Source: Exiguobacterium indicum HHS 31
GTDB taxonomy: Bacteria; Bacillota; Bacilli; Exiguobacteriales; Exiguobacteriaceae
Direction: 5' to 3'
Length of the DNA stretch: 64,000 nt
Assembly (NCBI RefSeq): GCF_001939065.1
Contig: NZ_MPSZ01000001.1
Span: forward strand, 1,364,001 to 1,428,000
Position 1 is the stretch's first letter. The number at the start of each line of letters is the position of its first letter. A program made the position numbers and the translations under genes. The notes beneath the pieces were generated by a model. The model was not told where the DNA came from. It ran no database searches and worked only from the letters and a program-made list of their open reading frames with translations. Shown here one piece after another: positions 25,371 through 35,289 of the stretch.

Positions 25371-25410
25371 AAAGGCATTTCCACGATCAACGTGGAAATG
25401 CCTTTTATTT
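25370..25410. terminator. Bidirectional terminator between the HD gene and oppF
   Basis: A perfect 16-bp stem (25370-25385 with 25391-25406) with flanking A and T runs. Confidence 0.9.
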
Positions 25411-25417
25411 TAAAAAA

Positions 25418-26371
25418 TTATACGAGTTGCGCTTGATACGCTTCAAGTTCTGCATCCGTCATCGAAACGAAGTGACCTGGCTCGATTTCACGAAGTGGTG
25501 GAATGCTCGAATCTTCATCCGATTTACCAACCGGTCCACTCGTCGGACGATCAAAGATAATCCGTTTACGTGTCCGCTCGTGCTCTGGATCCGGAAGCGG
25601 AATCGCAGATAGAAGTGACTTCGTATACGCATGAACTGGATTCTCATACAGACGATCTGCATCACACAATTCAACGAGGTGACCCTGATACATAACACCG
25701 ATCCGGTCTGAGATATACTTGACCATCGATAAATCGTGTGCGATGAACAAGTATGTCAAACTGCGATCCCGTTGTAGTTTTTTCATCAAGTTGACGACTT
25801 GGGCTTGAATCGATACATCGAGTGCTGAAATCGGCTCATCCGCAATGATGAAGTCCGGCTCTACAGCAAGTGCGCGTGCGATCCCAATCCGCTGACGCTG
25901 ACCACCTGAGAACTCATGCGGGTAACGACTCGCGTGTTCTTTCGTTAAACCAACAGTCTCAAGTAAATCATACACACGGTTATTACGCTCCTCTTTCGAG
26001 TTCGCTAAGCCATGGATATCGATACCTTCAGCGATGATATCACCGACTGTCATACGTGGATTTAAAGAGGCATATGGATCTTGGAAGATCATTTGCATCG
26101 CACGGTTAAACTTCAGTTTCTCTTTACGCGATTTTTTCGCGTGTACGTTTTCACCTTTGAACATGACTTCGCCGTCTGTCGCATCATACAAGCCGATGAT
26201 CGAACGACCAGTTGTCGATTTACCGCAGCCTGACTCCCCTACAAGACCGAGCACTTCTCCTTCATAGATATCAAACGAGAGACCATCGACTGCTTTAACG
26301 ACACGACCGCGACCAATATTAAAGTGTTGTTTTAAGTTTTTTACTTCAAGTAGTTTCTTACGGTTTTCCAT
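25418..26371 (-). CDS. oppF: Oligopeptide ABC transporter ATP-binding protein OppF
   Basis: One of the two ATPases that power oligopeptide import. The 317-residue product has Walker A GLVGESGCGKSTTG, signature SGGQRQRIGIARAL, Walker B DFIIADEPISALD, and the C-terminal oligopeptide-transporter extension (HAYTKSLLSAIPLPDP). Its ATG overlaps the oppD stop as TAATG, implying coupled translation. It is the last gene of oppABCDF. Confidence 0.96.
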   Translation of the reverse strand: MENRKKLLEVKNLKQHFNIGRGRVVKAVDGLSFDIYEGEVLGLVGESGCGKSTTGRSIIGLYDATDGEVMFKGENVHAKKSRKEKLKFNRAMQMIFQDPYASLNPRMTVGDIIAEGIDIHGLANSKEERNNRVYDLLETVGLTKEHASRYPHEFSGGQRQRIGIARALAVEPDFIIADEPISALDVSIQAQVVNLMKKLQRDRSLTYLFIAHDLSMVKYISDRIGVMYQGHLVELCDADRLYENPVHAYTKSLLSAIPLPDPEHERTRKRIIFDRPTSGPVGKSDEDSSIPPLREIEPGHFVSMTDAELEAYQAQLV

Positions 26372-27444
26372 TACTTCAGACCGCCTTTCAGAAGCGATTT
26401 TGAGAACACGCTGTCCGGACGGTATTTTAATGCCAAGTCACGGATTGCTGCAGGTGGTTCAACATAAGGTGCTTGTGGATGGAGCAACCACGTCGCCGCT
26501 TCGTGTGTATCTGAGATTTTGAAGAAAGGTGGTTCTTTCTCGAAATCAATCTTCATCGCGTATTTATTACGCGGTGCAAACGCATCACCTACTGGTGGGT
26601 GCATCAAGTTCGGTGGCGTTCCAGGAATTGCTGGAAGATCTTGCGAACGGTCATCCGATGGACGTGGCATCGAACCAAGTAGTCCCCATGTGTATGGATG
26701 ACGTGGCTCATAGAAGATCTCATCTACCGTTCCTTTTTCAATCAATTTACCAGCATACATGACGGCTACACGGTCAGCCATGTTCGCTACGACACCTAAA
26801 TCGTGTGTAATGAAGATAATCGCTGTACCCGTTTTTTGCTGGATGTCTTTCAATAACTCAAGAATCTGAGCTTGAATCGTAACATCGAGTGCAGTTGTCG
26901 GCTCATCCGCAATCAATACTTTCGGGTTACAAGCAAGTGCGATCGCGATGACAATCCGTTGACGCATCCCACCTGATAATTGGTGTGGGTATTGTTTCAG
27001 ACGCGCTTCTGGGTTTGGAATCCCTACGAGTGTCAAAAGTTCGAGTGTACGTTTCTTCGCTGCGTCACCCGTTAAACCTTGGTGACGTTTTAAGCCTTCA
27101 GCGATTTGTTTATAGATTGTCATCGTCGGGTTAAGTGATGTCATTGGATCCTGGAAGATCATTGCGATATCACGACCACGGACTTTTTGCATCTCTTTAT
27201 CGGAAAGCTTAACTAAGTCACGACCTTCGAATAAAATCTCGCCTTTCGTGATTTCACCCGGTGGGTTTGGAATCAAACGCATGATTGCTTTTGAAGTAAC
27301 TGACTTACCAGAACCAGACTCACCAACGATTGCGAGTGTCTCGCCTTTTTTCAAATCAAACGATACACCGCGGACGGCTTGAACCGTCCCGGCATACGTA
27401 TGGAAAGCGACATTCAGGTCGCGAACAGATAAAATAGTTTCCAT
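26371..27444 (-). CDS. oppD: Oligopeptide ABC transporter ATP-binding protein OppD
   Basis: The 357-residue product contains Walker A AIVGESGSGKSVTS, signature LSGGMRQRIVIAIALA and Walker B KVLIADEPTTALD, plus the C-terminal oligo/dipeptide domain. OppD and OppF form the heterodimeric ATPase under the OppB/OppC channel. It lies 27 bases downstream of oppC and overlaps oppF by one base. Confidence 0.96.
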   Translation of the reverse strand: METILSVRDLNVAFHTYAGTVQAVRGVSFDLKKGETLAIVGESGSGKSVTSKAIMRLIPNPPGEITKGEILFEGRDLVKLSDKEMQKVRGRDIAMIFQDPMTSLNPTMTIYKQIAEGLKRHQGLTGDAAKKRTLELLTLVGIPNPEARLKQYPHQLSGGMRQRIVIAIALACNPKVLIADEPTTALDVTIQAQILELLKDIQQKTGTAIIFITHDLGVVANMADRVAVMYAGKLIEKGTVDEIFYEPRHPYTWGLLGSMPRPSDDRSQDLPAIPGTPPNLMHPPVGDAFAPRNKYAMKIDFEKEPPFFKISDTHEAATWLLHPQAPYVEPPAAIRDLALKYRPDSVFSKSLLKGGLK

Positions 27445-27471
27445 TGTGAATGAGCTCCTCTCTAGTTTCCG

Positions 27472-28503
27472 TTAGCGTCGTAAACGTGGGTCGAACGCAT
27501 CACGTAATCCATCTGCCAACATGTTGAAGCTGATCATGAGGAGTACGATGACCGTCGATGGAACAACGAGCAAGTAAGGGAACGTTTTGAGTTCTTTATA
27601 CCCTTCGTTGATCAAAGTACCAAGTGACGGTTGTGGTGGTGCAAGTCCTAAACCGATGAAGCTTAAGAATGCTTCAAAGAAAATTGCACTTGGAATCGTG
27701 AACATGAGTGAGATGATGATCGTTCCCAAGGTATTTGGAATCAAGTGTTTGAAGATCAACCGTGTGCTAGAAGCACCAAGTGTCCGTGCTGCAAGAACGA
27801 ACTCTTGGTTCTTTAGTTTCAAAATTTGACCACGAACAAGTCGGCTCATCCCGATCCAGCCGGTAATCGTCATCGCAAGGATAATCGTCGTAATCCCTGG
27901 TTCAAGAATTAAGATGAACAAGATAATTAAGATCAAGTTCGGTACACCTGTCAAAATTTCAGCAATCCGTTGCATGATGTTATCGACACGTCCACCATAA
28001 TAAGCAGAGATACCACCGTATGTGACACCTACGAGAACGTCAATGACTGCTGCCATTAAACCGATGAATAAGGAAATCTTTGTGCCTTCCCAGACACGTG
28101 ACCAAAGATCACGACCAAGGTGATCCGTACCAAACCAGAAGTTCTCTGTCACCTGTTTTTGTTTATAAAAATCAATCGGTGTTTCACCAAGTGTTGCCAT
28201 ACCATCAAAACCAGCCCACTCTAACCCTGAAACTTTAGGCGGAAGTTTAGCCTGTGTGATTGTTTGGGTATAAGGATCATTACCAGAAAGTGAAGAACCC
28301 ACTAGTGACATGATCGCGATGATGATGATGACCGCTAACGATAGGATCGCCGCTTTGTTCTTACGCAAACGCATCCATGCATCTTGCCAGAAGTTTAAAC
28401 TTTTACCAGCAAGGCGTTCTCCCGCCTGTTCATTGAACTCAACGTGTTGGAACAGTGACGAATCAAACTGTTCTGATTTTGCATTTGAATTTTGTTCAGC
28501 CAT
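27472..28503 (-). CDS. oppC: Oligopeptide ABC transporter permease OppC
   Basis: The 343-residue product has an N-terminal cytoplasmic tail, one hydrophobic anchor, a long outside loop and then the five-helix BPD_transp_1 permease core, with the coupling segment RTLGASSTRLIFKHLIPN. It forms the membrane channel with OppB. Its ATG overlaps the oppB stop by one base (TAATG). Confidence 0.95.
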   Translation of the reverse strand: MAEQNSNAKSEQFDSSLFQHVEFNEQAGERLAGKSLNFWQDAWMRLRKNKAAILSLAVIIIIAIMSLVGSSLSGNDPYTQTITQAKLPPKVSGLEWAGFDGMATLGETPIDFYKQKQVTENFWFGTDHLGRDLWSRVWEGTKISLFIGLMAAVIDVLVGVTYGGISAYYGGRVDNIMQRIAEILTGVPNLILIILFILILEPGITTIILAMTITGWIGMSRLVRGQILKLKNQEFVLAARTLGASSTRLIFKHLIPNTLGTIIISLMFTIPSAIFFEAFLSFIGLGLAPPQPSLGTLINEGYKELKTFPYLLVVPSTVIVLLMISFNMLADGLRDAFDPRLRR

Positions 28504-29429
28504 TATTTGTTACCCCCCAAACGAATCCGTGGATCAACGACACCGTACAGTAAATCGACGATTAAGATCATGAGAATGAAGACTGCCGAGAAGAATAACG
28601 TCGTTCCCATGATAACCGTGTAGTCATTTTGTGTGATCGATGATACGAATAACTCACCCAGTCCTGGTACCGCAAAGATTTTTTCAATAACAAGCGTACC
28701 TGTGATTAGCGCAGCTGTCATCGGTCCAAGAATCGTGATTGCCGGAATCAAAGCATTCCGAACCATGTGTTTCCAAGTAATCGCTTGACCATCTAGGCCT
28801 TTTGCTTTAGCTAACGTGACGTAATCCTGACCTGTAACTTCCAACATCTCTGTACGGACGAATCGAGCAATCGAGGCCGTGACCCCAAGTGATAACGATA
28901 TGGTCGGTAAAATAGTATGCGCCGGGCTTTCCCAGAACGCGACTGGCAAAACGCCCCATTTCACGCCGACATAGTACTGAAGGAGTGAGGCGAATACGAA
29001 GGAAGGTACTGAGATCCCGATAACCGATACGAACATCGCACCATAATCAATCACTGTGTTGTGACGAAGCGCCGCGATAACACCAAGTACAAGCCCTAGT
29101 AGGACGCCAAGAATCAACGCCTGAACTCCAAGTTGAGCCGATGGTCCAATTCGTTCAGAGATCAGATCCGTTACCGGACGGCTATCATACTTAAATGAAA
29201 TACCAAGATCTCCTTGGAACAAGTTGACCATGTACGCTGCGTAGCGTTGCGGAAGTGGATCATTCAAGTTGTACTTATCCCGAAGGATGTTCAACTGTTC
29301 AGGAGAAAGTTTCTCCTGGTTTTGGAACGGTGAACCTGGTAGCAGATCCATCAAGAAGAAAGTGAACGAAGCGATGAGTAAAAACGTCATTACGCCGTAG
29401 ATCAGGCGTTGAGCTAAATAACGGCCCAT
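28503..29429 (-). CDS. oppB: Oligopeptide ABC transporter permease OppB
   Basis: The 308-residue product has the OppB N-terminus (YLAQRLIYGVMTFLLIAS), the six-helix permease core, and the coupling region ARFVRTEMLEVTGQDYV. The ATG at 29429 is preceded by GGGGGTG; the frame extends 32 codons upstream without a ribosome site. It heads the oppBCDF transcript and is separated from oppA by a terminator, which should let the binding protein be made in excess. Confidence 0.94.
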   Translation of the reverse strand: MGRYLAQRLIYGVMTFLLIASFTFFLMDLLPGSPFQNQEKLSPEQLNILRDKYNLNDPLPQRYAAYMVNLFQGDLGISFKYDSRPVTDLISERIGPSAQLGVQALILGVLLGLVLGVIAALRHNTVIDYGAMFVSVIGISVPSFVFASLLQYYVGVKWGVLPVAFWESPAHTILPTISLSLGVTASIARFVRTEMLEVTGQDYVTLAKAKGLDGQAITWKHMVRNALIPAITILGPMTAALITGTLVIEKIFAVPGLGELFVSSITQNDYTVIMGTTLFFSAVFILMILIVDLLYGVVDPRIRLGGNK

Positions 29430-29762
29430 AAGATGGCACCCCCTATAAAGATTTTCTGTTTTTTTCGAAACATCAATAAAATCAGTATGACCCACAATTG
29501 TCGGAACATTCAAGAATTTTGTCATAAAAATTTAAAAATTCTTTTTTATTGTGCTTTGATTTGATGTTCGTTTGGATGTTTTTCTAATTTCATCCAATAG
29601 TCAGAATTTTTCGTTTGATTCCATTATACTTTGCTAACAAAGTAATTAGAACTACTTTTTTACGAAACTTTCACATTTTCGTAAAAAATGAGTTTCCATT
29701 CAGAAAAAGTAGTATAAAACAGGAGCGTACCCGAACTGATCAGGGGACGCTCCCATTCTCGA
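29430..29762 (-). other. oppA-oppB intergenic region
   Basis: This gap has no gene. It holds the oppA terminator and, on the minus strand, a TATAAT at 29628-29623 that is a plausible -10 for oppBCDF. A small inverted repeat CTTTG-ctaa-CAAAG (29629-29642) lies immediately upstream of that -10, where a -35 spacer would be. I see no good -35 hexamer. Confidence 0.5.
29713..29753 (-). terminator. oppA terminator
   Basis: GGAGCGT (29722-29728) pairs with ACGCTCC (29747-29753), with further pairs within, followed by TGTTTT on the minus strand. Confidence 0.75.
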
Positions 29763-31376
29763 TTACTTAATGTCAACGTATTTGTATTGGAAATCTGCTC
29801 CGAACAATTGACGGTTGAAATCTTTGACCGTCGGACGGCTTAAATATGCAGAACCAGCTTGATAAATTGGAGCAATCGCTTGATCTTTTTCGATCAATTG
29901 TGCTTCCGCTTGTTTAAAGAGATCAAGACGTTTTGTTAAATCTGACTCTTCATTCGCTGCATTCAACAATTTATCATAAGCAGAGGATTTATACTTGACG
30001 TCGTTTTGGCTGTTTGTTGATTCAAAGATCGAGAGGTTAGACATTGGATCTTGGTAGTCTGGACCCCAAAGTGAGTAAGAGATTTGATAATCTCCTTTTG
30101 CTTCAAGATCGAGTTTATTCTTAAACGGCTGTTGCTTGATGGCAACTGTGACGTTTGGAAGATTCTTCTCGATTTGACCTTTCATATACTCACCGATTTT
30201 TTTCGCATCTTCACTATCGAATGAGAGCAATTCAATCGTTGTTTTTTTGTTACCATTTGCTTTTTTCCAAAGATCTGCTGCTTCTTTAGCATCACGATCG
30301 AACCAGTTGATGTCGCTTGTATAGTCTTTTCCTGATGCATCTTTGACAAATTCTTTTGGAATGAAGCTTGTTGTTGGAATCGATCCGTTCGCAAGAAGCG
30401 TATCCGTGATTCCTTTTGGATCGATCGCACGAGCGATGGCTTTACGTGCATTCACGTCCTTCATCGTTGCATCTTCGTTGTTGAATTTCAAATAAGCAAT
30501 CGAAGAGCGAAGAGCTGTTTTGAATTCCGGCTTCGATTTATAAGCTTCAACTTGCTCTGAAGTCAGAGCTGCATAATCAATCTCATTTGAATCATAAAGA
30601 TTCGCTACTGTTGACGTATCCTTAACGACACTGATCGTAACTTCATCAAGTTTGACGGCATCTTTATCCCAGTAGTTATCGTTCTTTTTCAGAACACGTT
30701 TTGAATCCGTTTTCCACGATTCCCAAACGAAAGGACCGTTATAAAGCAATTTATCTGGTTTAAGTGAGAAGTCTTTTTCATTCTTTTTGTAGAAATCTTC
30801 GCTAATTGGCGTGTACGTACCGAAAGATGTCAATGAGAGGAAGTAAGGAGCCGGACGCTCAAGTTTTACTTCTAACGTTTTGTCATCGATTGCTTTAACA
30901 CCGAGTTCGTCGACAGATTTTTTACCTTTTGTCACATCAGAGCCGTTTTTTAACGTGTCAAAGATGTAAGAATAACCAGAACCTGTTTTCGGATCAGCTG
31001 CACGCTTCCATGCAAATTCAAAGTCTTGTGCTTTGACCGGCGTACCGTCAGACCATTTCGAATCACGAAGTGTGAACGTATACGTTAAATTGTCACTTGA
31101 AATATCTGTTTTTTCTGCAAGTGCTGGAATCGCTTTTCCGTCTTTGTCTAAACGATAAAGACCTTCCATCGTGTTCCCGATCATGTTGAACGCGACAGCA
31201 TCCGTAGCTTTCGCTGGGTCAACTGTCGTGATATCCGATGTATCCGTCAAACGTAAATTTTTCTTTCCGTCTGTCGAACCTGAATCACTGTCTCCTCCAC
31301 CTGTCGAACATCCAGCAAGCACAGCGCTTCCTGCAAGCATGACGGATAAAGCAAGACCGACTGTTTTTTTCTTCAT
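29763..31376 (-). CDS. oppA: Oligopeptide-binding lipoprotein OppA
   Basis: Captures peptides outside the membrane and delivers them to OppBCDF. The 537-residue product has a signal peptide with the lipobox LAGC (Cys23) and an SBP_bac_5 domain, including TFTLRDSKWSDGTPVKAQDF and WGPDYQDPMSNLS. AAAGGAG lies 11 bases before the ATG. It is the first gene of the opp locus and is followed by a terminator before oppB. Two further OppA-like genes lie beyond trpS. Confidence 0.95.
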   Translation of the reverse strand: MKKKTVGLALSVMLAGSAVLAGCSTGGGDSDSGSTDGKKNLRLTDTSDITTVDPAKATDAVAFNMIGNTMEGLYRLDKDGKAIPALAEKTDISSDNLTYTFTLRDSKWSDGTPVKAQDFEFAWKRAADPKTGSGYSYIFDTLKNGSDVTKGKKSVDELGVKAIDDKTLEVKLERPAPYFLSLTSFGTYTPISEDFYKKNEKDFSLKPDKLLYNGPFVWESWKTDSKRVLKKNDNYWDKDAVKLDEVTISVVKDTSTVANLYDSNEIDYAALTSEQVEAYKSKPEFKTALRSSIAYLKFNNEDATMKDVNARKAIARAIDPKGITDTLLANGSIPTTSFIPKEFVKDASGKDYTSDINWFDRDAKEAADLWKKANGNKKTTIELLSFDSEDAKKIGEYMKGQIEKNLPNVTVAIKQQPFKNKLDLEAKGDYQISYSLWGPDYQDPMSNLSIFESTNSQNDVKYKSSAYDKLLNAANEESDLTKRLDLFKQAEAQLIEKDQAIAPIYQAGSAYLSRPTVKDFNRQLFGADFQYKYVDIK

Positions 31377-31648
31377 CGGTAAGTCATCTCCTTTTCAATT
31401 TCCAAGTTGCCATAATGCCTATGACATCAATAACGTCCCGTCGAAACTGCAATGTATTCCCCAAAATCCATTGACCTAGTTTCAAAAACCTAAACGAAGT
31501 GATAAATTGATTTTATGTGAGAATAGCATTAACGTCAAGTAAATAGTCACACTATTTGCTATTTTGCATCATTCGTCTGTTACTGATTCGTAACAGGATT
31601 AAAAGTTTCGTATACTAAGAGTATCAATGCAATAAAGGGGGATTTTTC

Positions 31649-32029
31649 ATGCGATCGACCTATTTCCGACCGGTCATCACTGCGGTCATTCTGGTGTTAC
31701 TTTATACGATATGGGCGACTATCATCGATTCGACGCACGGTATTATATACCATCTATCCGGTGGGTTGTTCATTGGAGGCTTTTTGCTGATGGCAATCGG
31801 ATTCTTTTCCAACATGTCGGCTAACGGCTTCTTCCGTGGCATGACAGCTGGATTTAAAAAACAACGGGAAGCAAAGCTTCGAGAGATTGATGGCGATTAC
31901 TACGAAGATGATGACGAAGAGGAAGAAGTCCTCCGTAAAAAGCAAAATCGGGCTTCTGCGCGAACAAAACCTTATGTATCTAGCGGTGTCATCTTCATTA
32001 TCGTATCGCTGATCATCTCTTACTTTTAA
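31649..32029 (+). CDS. DUF3899-like small membrane protein
   Basis: The 126-residue product has two N-terminal membrane helices (ITAVILVLLYTIWATII; GGLFIGGFLLMAIGFFS), a charged cytoplasmic middle with an acidic run (DYYEDDDEEEE), and a third helix at the very C-terminus. The layout resembles the DUF3899 family, whose role is unknown. GGGGG precedes the ATG. It lies between oppA (divergent) and the trpS leader. Confidence 0.72.
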   Translation: MRSTYFRPVITAVILVLLYTIWATIIDSTHGIIYHLSGGLFIGGFLLMAIGFFSNMSANGFFRGMTAGFKKQREAKLREIDGDYYEDDDEEEEVLRKKQNRASARTKPYVSSGVIFIIVSLIISYF

Positions 32030-32040
32030 TCGAAATCACC

Positions 32041-32069
32041 GTGACGTGTCTTCTATCGTATGGTAAACT
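32041..32069 (+). promoter_or_regulatory. trpS promoter candidate
   Basis: GTGACG (32041-32046) and TAAACT (32064-32069) are 17 bases apart, with an extended TGG before the -10. Confidence 0.5.
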
Positions 32070-32075
32070 TAAATG

Positions 32076-32310
32076 AATTAAACAAGAAAACACGACGACA
32101 AAGAGTAGTAACTTAGGTACATCCCTTTCAGAGAGTCCATGGTGCTGAAAATGGACAGGTGATGCCTACGTGAATGGACTTTCGAGTGGCTGACTTGAAT
32201 CAAGTAGAGTCAGATGGGGTTGCCCATTACAGCAAATTGAGCGGCTATGCGAATAGCAACTTGGGTGGCAACGCGATGATTCGTCCCTTGATTTTCAAGG
32301 GACGTTTTTT
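32076..32310 (+). promoter_or_regulatory. T-box leader of trpS
   Basis: The leader holds the AGTA-type motif, a stem I with a TGG triplet in GAATGGAC at 32175-32177 as likely specifier for tryptophan, the T-box TTGGGTGGCAACGCG (about 32261-32275) and an intrinsic terminator (GTCCCTTG/CAAGGGAC, then six T at the end). Uncharged tRNA-Trp should pair with specifier and T-box and stabilise the antiterminator, switching trpS on when tryptophan is short. Confidence 0.9.
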
Positions 32311-32342
32311 ATTTTGATTTTATTATTTGGAGGGATTTCACT

Positions 32343-33344
32343 ATGAAAACGATTTTCTCAGGTATCAAACCAACAGGAACAGTGACACTCGGAAATTACT
32401 TAGGTGCCATGAAACACTTCGTTAACTTACAGGACGGGCATGATGCGTATTATTGCGTCGTTGATTTACACTCGATCACGGTCGATATCGATCGTGTCGA
32501 ACTGATGAACAATACACGTGCACTCGCTGCACTTTACATCGCAAGTGGTCTGAATCCAGAAAAATCAACGATCTTCGTTCAATCAGAAGTCAAAGCACAT
32601 GCGCAGCTCGGCTGGATGTTAACATGCCTCTCCGGGATGGGTGAGCTCGAGCGTATGACACAGTATAAAGATAAATCTCAAGGAAAAGACCGGATTGGAG
32701 CAGGGTTGTTCGTTTACCCAACACTCATGGCAGCCGATATCCTACTCTATGATGCGGAACTCGTTCCGGTCGGGGATGATCAAAAACAACACATTGAGTT
32801 AACGCGCGACCTAGCTCAGCGTTTCAATAGTCGTTACTATGAGACGTTCACATTACCAGAACCAATCATCGCTGAGTCAGGAGCTCGGATCATGAGCCTG
32901 ACGACGCCAGACAAAAAGATGTCAAAATCTGATCAGAATCCAAAAGGCTTCATCTCGATGCTTGACGCACCAGACGTCATTCGTAAAAAAGTAAAATCAG
33001 CCGTCACGGACTCGGAAGGTATCGTCAAATTCGATCGAGAGAACAAACCAGGTGTGTCGAATTTGCTTGAGATCTACTCCCTACTCGCTGGCATCTCGAT
33101 TCCAGATCTCGAAACTAAATATGAAGGTTCGAACTACGGAACATTTAAAGAAGATGTCGCCGAAGCGATCATTTCGGAACTTGAACCGATTCAACAACGC
33201 TACTATGAATTGATTGATTCGGAAGAACTCGATCAGATTCTTGATGCTGGGCGTGACCGTGCTGAAGCCGTTGCCGCTAAAAAACTCGCGAAAATCGAGA
33301 AGGCAATGGGCTTACAGCGGAAGCGTGCCAAAGTAAAAAAATAA
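32343..33344 (+). CDS. trpS: Tryptophanyl-tRNA synthetase
   Basis: Charges tRNA-Trp with tryptophan. The 333-residue class I synthetase has the HIGH-equivalent PTGTVTLGNYLGAM near the N-terminus and the KMSKS motif (DKKMSKSDQNPKG) near residue 195. GGAGGG precedes the ATG. A T-box leader controls it, and a terminator follows. Confidence 0.97.
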   Translation: MKTIFSGIKPTGTVTLGNYLGAMKHFVNLQDGHDAYYCVVDLHSITVDIDRVELMNNTRALAALYIASGLNPEKSTIFVQSEVKAHAQLGWMLTCLSGMGELERMTQYKDKSQGKDRIGAGLFVYPTLMAADILLYDAELVPVGDDQKQHIELTRDLAQRFNSRYYETFTLPEPIIAESGARIMSLTTPDKKMSKSDQNPKGFISMLDAPDVIRKKVKSAVTDSEGIVKFDRENKPGVSNLLEIYSLLAGISIPDLETKYEGSNYGTFKEDVAEAIISELEPIQQRYYELIDSEELDQILDAGRDRAEAVAAKKLAKIEKAMGLQRKRAKVKK

Positions 33345-33360
33345 GTTTTTCTCCAAAAGA

Positions 33361-33384
33361 GATCGGAATGCTCCGGTCTTTTTT
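33361..33384 (+). terminator. trpS terminator
   Basis: GATCGGA/TCCGGTC hairpin with a 4-base loop, followed by six T. Confidence 0.7.
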
Positions 33385-33398
33385 GATATTTCCAAACA

Positions 33399-33436
33399 AA
33401 AAACTACTTCCGGATGAAATCGGAAGTAGTTTTTAT
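33399..33436. terminator. Terminator of the second oppA-like gene
   Basis: A perfect 14-bp stem (33399-33412 with 33421-33434) with T-runs on both strands; it can also back up trpS. Confidence 0.9.
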
Positions 33437-33441
33437 TTTGC

Positions 33442-35085
33442 TTATTTTCCTTCGATCGAAGCCCATTTGTAAGAGAAGTCTGCGCCGAAGTTATGCTCGA
33501 CGACTCCTTTGACGTATGGTTTAACGAGGAATGCACGTCCACGCTGATAAACAGGTGAGATCGCTGCAGAATCAAGAAGGATTTTCTCAGCTTCTTGCAA
33601 TTCAGACCAACGTTTTGCTGCATCTGTTTGTGTTTGTGCGTCTTTGATGAGTTTATCGTACTCTTCATTTGACCATTTACCACGGTTGTATGGTCCGCCA
33701 GTGACGAAGAGATCGAGGAACGTCATTGGATCTTGATAGTCAGGACCCCAGCCCGCTACTGAGAACTCGAAATCGCCTTTGTTCTCAAGATCAAGTTTGT
33801 TTTTGAACGGTTGTTGCTTGATCGTAACCTTCATACCTGGAAGGTTTTTCTCAAGCTCGCCTTTCAAGAACTCACCAATTTTCTTCGAATCATCGCTATC
33901 ATAGTTCAAGAGTTCAAGATCAACCGATTTTTGACCGATTTCTTTTAAGCCCTCTTCCCAGAGTTTTTTCGCTTCGTCTGCATTGTATTCGTTGAATGTT
34001 GGATACTTGTCACGGAAGTCTTTTCCGTCAGCGTCTTTCGCGAAATCTTTTGGTACAAGATAGTTTGCTGGAAGTGATCCGTTTGCAAGGATAACATCCG
34101 TGATTCCTTTTTTGTTGTAACCCATATCGATGGCGCGACGGATTTTTTCGTTATCAAGTGCTTTTACCTTTGTGTTGAGGTAAAGGTAGAAGATTGTTGA
34201 TTCACCTTTTGTTTTAAACTCTTTATTGTCTTTGTACTGAGCAACAAACTCAGAAGTTAGACCTGTACGATCGATGTCACCTTTTTCGTAAAGGTTAACA
34301 CCTGTCGCTGTCTCTTTAACGACCTTAACGTTGATCGTTTTAAGTTTGACCGCATCTTTATCCCAGTAGTTATCGTTTTTAACCATTTTCCAGCCTTGCT
34401 CACGTGTCCACTCTGTTAATTTGAATGGTCCGTTATAGAGCGACTTATCTGCAGTCGAACCGAAGTCTTTCCCGATTTTCTTCGAAAGTTCTTCTGATTT
34501 CGGCATGAATGGTCCGAATCCAGTGAGACCGAGGAAGTAATCTGCAGGTGCTTTTAACTTAACTTCGAGCGTTTTGTCATCGACTGCTTTAACACCGACA
34601 GCATCACGATCGCCTTTTTTCGTGTTGTACTCTTCTGCACCTTCGATATTGTAGAAGACATATGCATACTGTGAAGCGTTCTCAGGATTTAGAACTTCTT
34701 TCCATGCATATTCGAAATCTTTTGCCGTAAGTGGTGTACCATCAGACCATTTCGCATCACGTAATTTGAACGTGTACGTCAACTTGTCGTCCGATACTTT
34801 GTGGCTTTCAGCAATACCTGGTGTTGGTTGCTGCTTGTCATCAAGACGGTACAGACCTTCCATTGTGTTATTCAACACGTTGAATGAGACTGAGTCCGTC
34901 GAAGTCGTCGGGTTCAGTGTAGGAATATCAGCTGATTCAATCAAGTTAAGCGTTTGTTCACTTGATTTTTTGCTTGAACCTGTGTCGCCCGATTTGTCGC
35001 CTGAATCCGTTGTCGAACAAGCTGCGAGGAACGCACTTGATACGAGAGCTACAGATGTAGCTAGAGCAAAGCTTTTCTTCTTCAT
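33442..35085 (-). CDS. Second OppA-like peptide-binding lipoprotein
   Basis: The 547-residue product has a signal peptide with lipobox LAAC (Cys22) and a full SBP_bac_5 domain, including TFKLRDAKWSDGTPLTAKDF and WGPDYQDPMTFLD, close to OppA over its whole length. It should capture oligopeptides. No permease or ATPase gene accompanies it, so it probably feeds the OppBCDF machinery next door. GGGGG precedes the ATG. In B. subtilis the app peptide transporter occupies the interval between fabF and trpS. Confidence 0.92.
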   Translation of the reverse strand: MKKKSFALATSVALVSSAFLAACSTTDSGDKSGDTGSSKKSSEQTLNLIESADIPTLNPTTSTDSVSFNVLNNTMEGLYRLDDKQQPTPGIAESHKVSDDKLTYTFKLRDAKWSDGTPLTAKDFEYAWKEVLNPENASQYAYVFYNIEGAEEYNTKKGDRDAVGVKAVDDKTLEVKLKAPADYFLGLTGFGPFMPKSEELSKKIGKDFGSTADKSLYNGPFKLTEWTREQGWKMVKNDNYWDKDAVKLKTINVKVVKETATGVNLYEKGDIDRTGLTSEFVAQYKDNKEFKTKGESTIFYLYLNTKVKALDNEKIRRAIDMGYNKKGITDVILANGSLPANYLVPKDFAKDADGKDFRDKYPTFNEYNADEAKKLWEEGLKEIGQKSVDLELLNYDSDDSKKIGEFLKGELEKNLPGMKVTIKQQPFKNKLDLENKGDFEFSVAGWGPDYQDPMTFLDLFVTGGPYNRGKWSNEEYDKLIKDAQTQTDAAKRWSELQEAEKILLDSAAISPVYQRGRAFLVKPYVKGVVEHNFGADFSYKWASIEGK

Positions 35086-35244
35086 GTTACGATGACCCCC
35101 CTAAAATTCTAAAAGCATGATACTGTCAGGTTTTTGACCGAAAAAAAAGAATTACTATATTCGAATCAAACCCTTCGTTACAAATAGTTTACAATGTTCT
35201 GATAATTTTGCAAACCTTTTATCCGATTTTTCTAAATATTTTTT

Positions 35245-35282
35245 CAAAAAAGACTGGGACCACACGCAAAAATAGTCCCAGT
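35245..35282 (-). terminator. Terminator of the third oppA-like gene
   Basis: ACTGGGAC (35253-35260) pairs with GTCCCAGT (35275-35282), followed on the minus strand by six T. Confidence 0.85.
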
Positions 35283-35289
35283 TAAATAA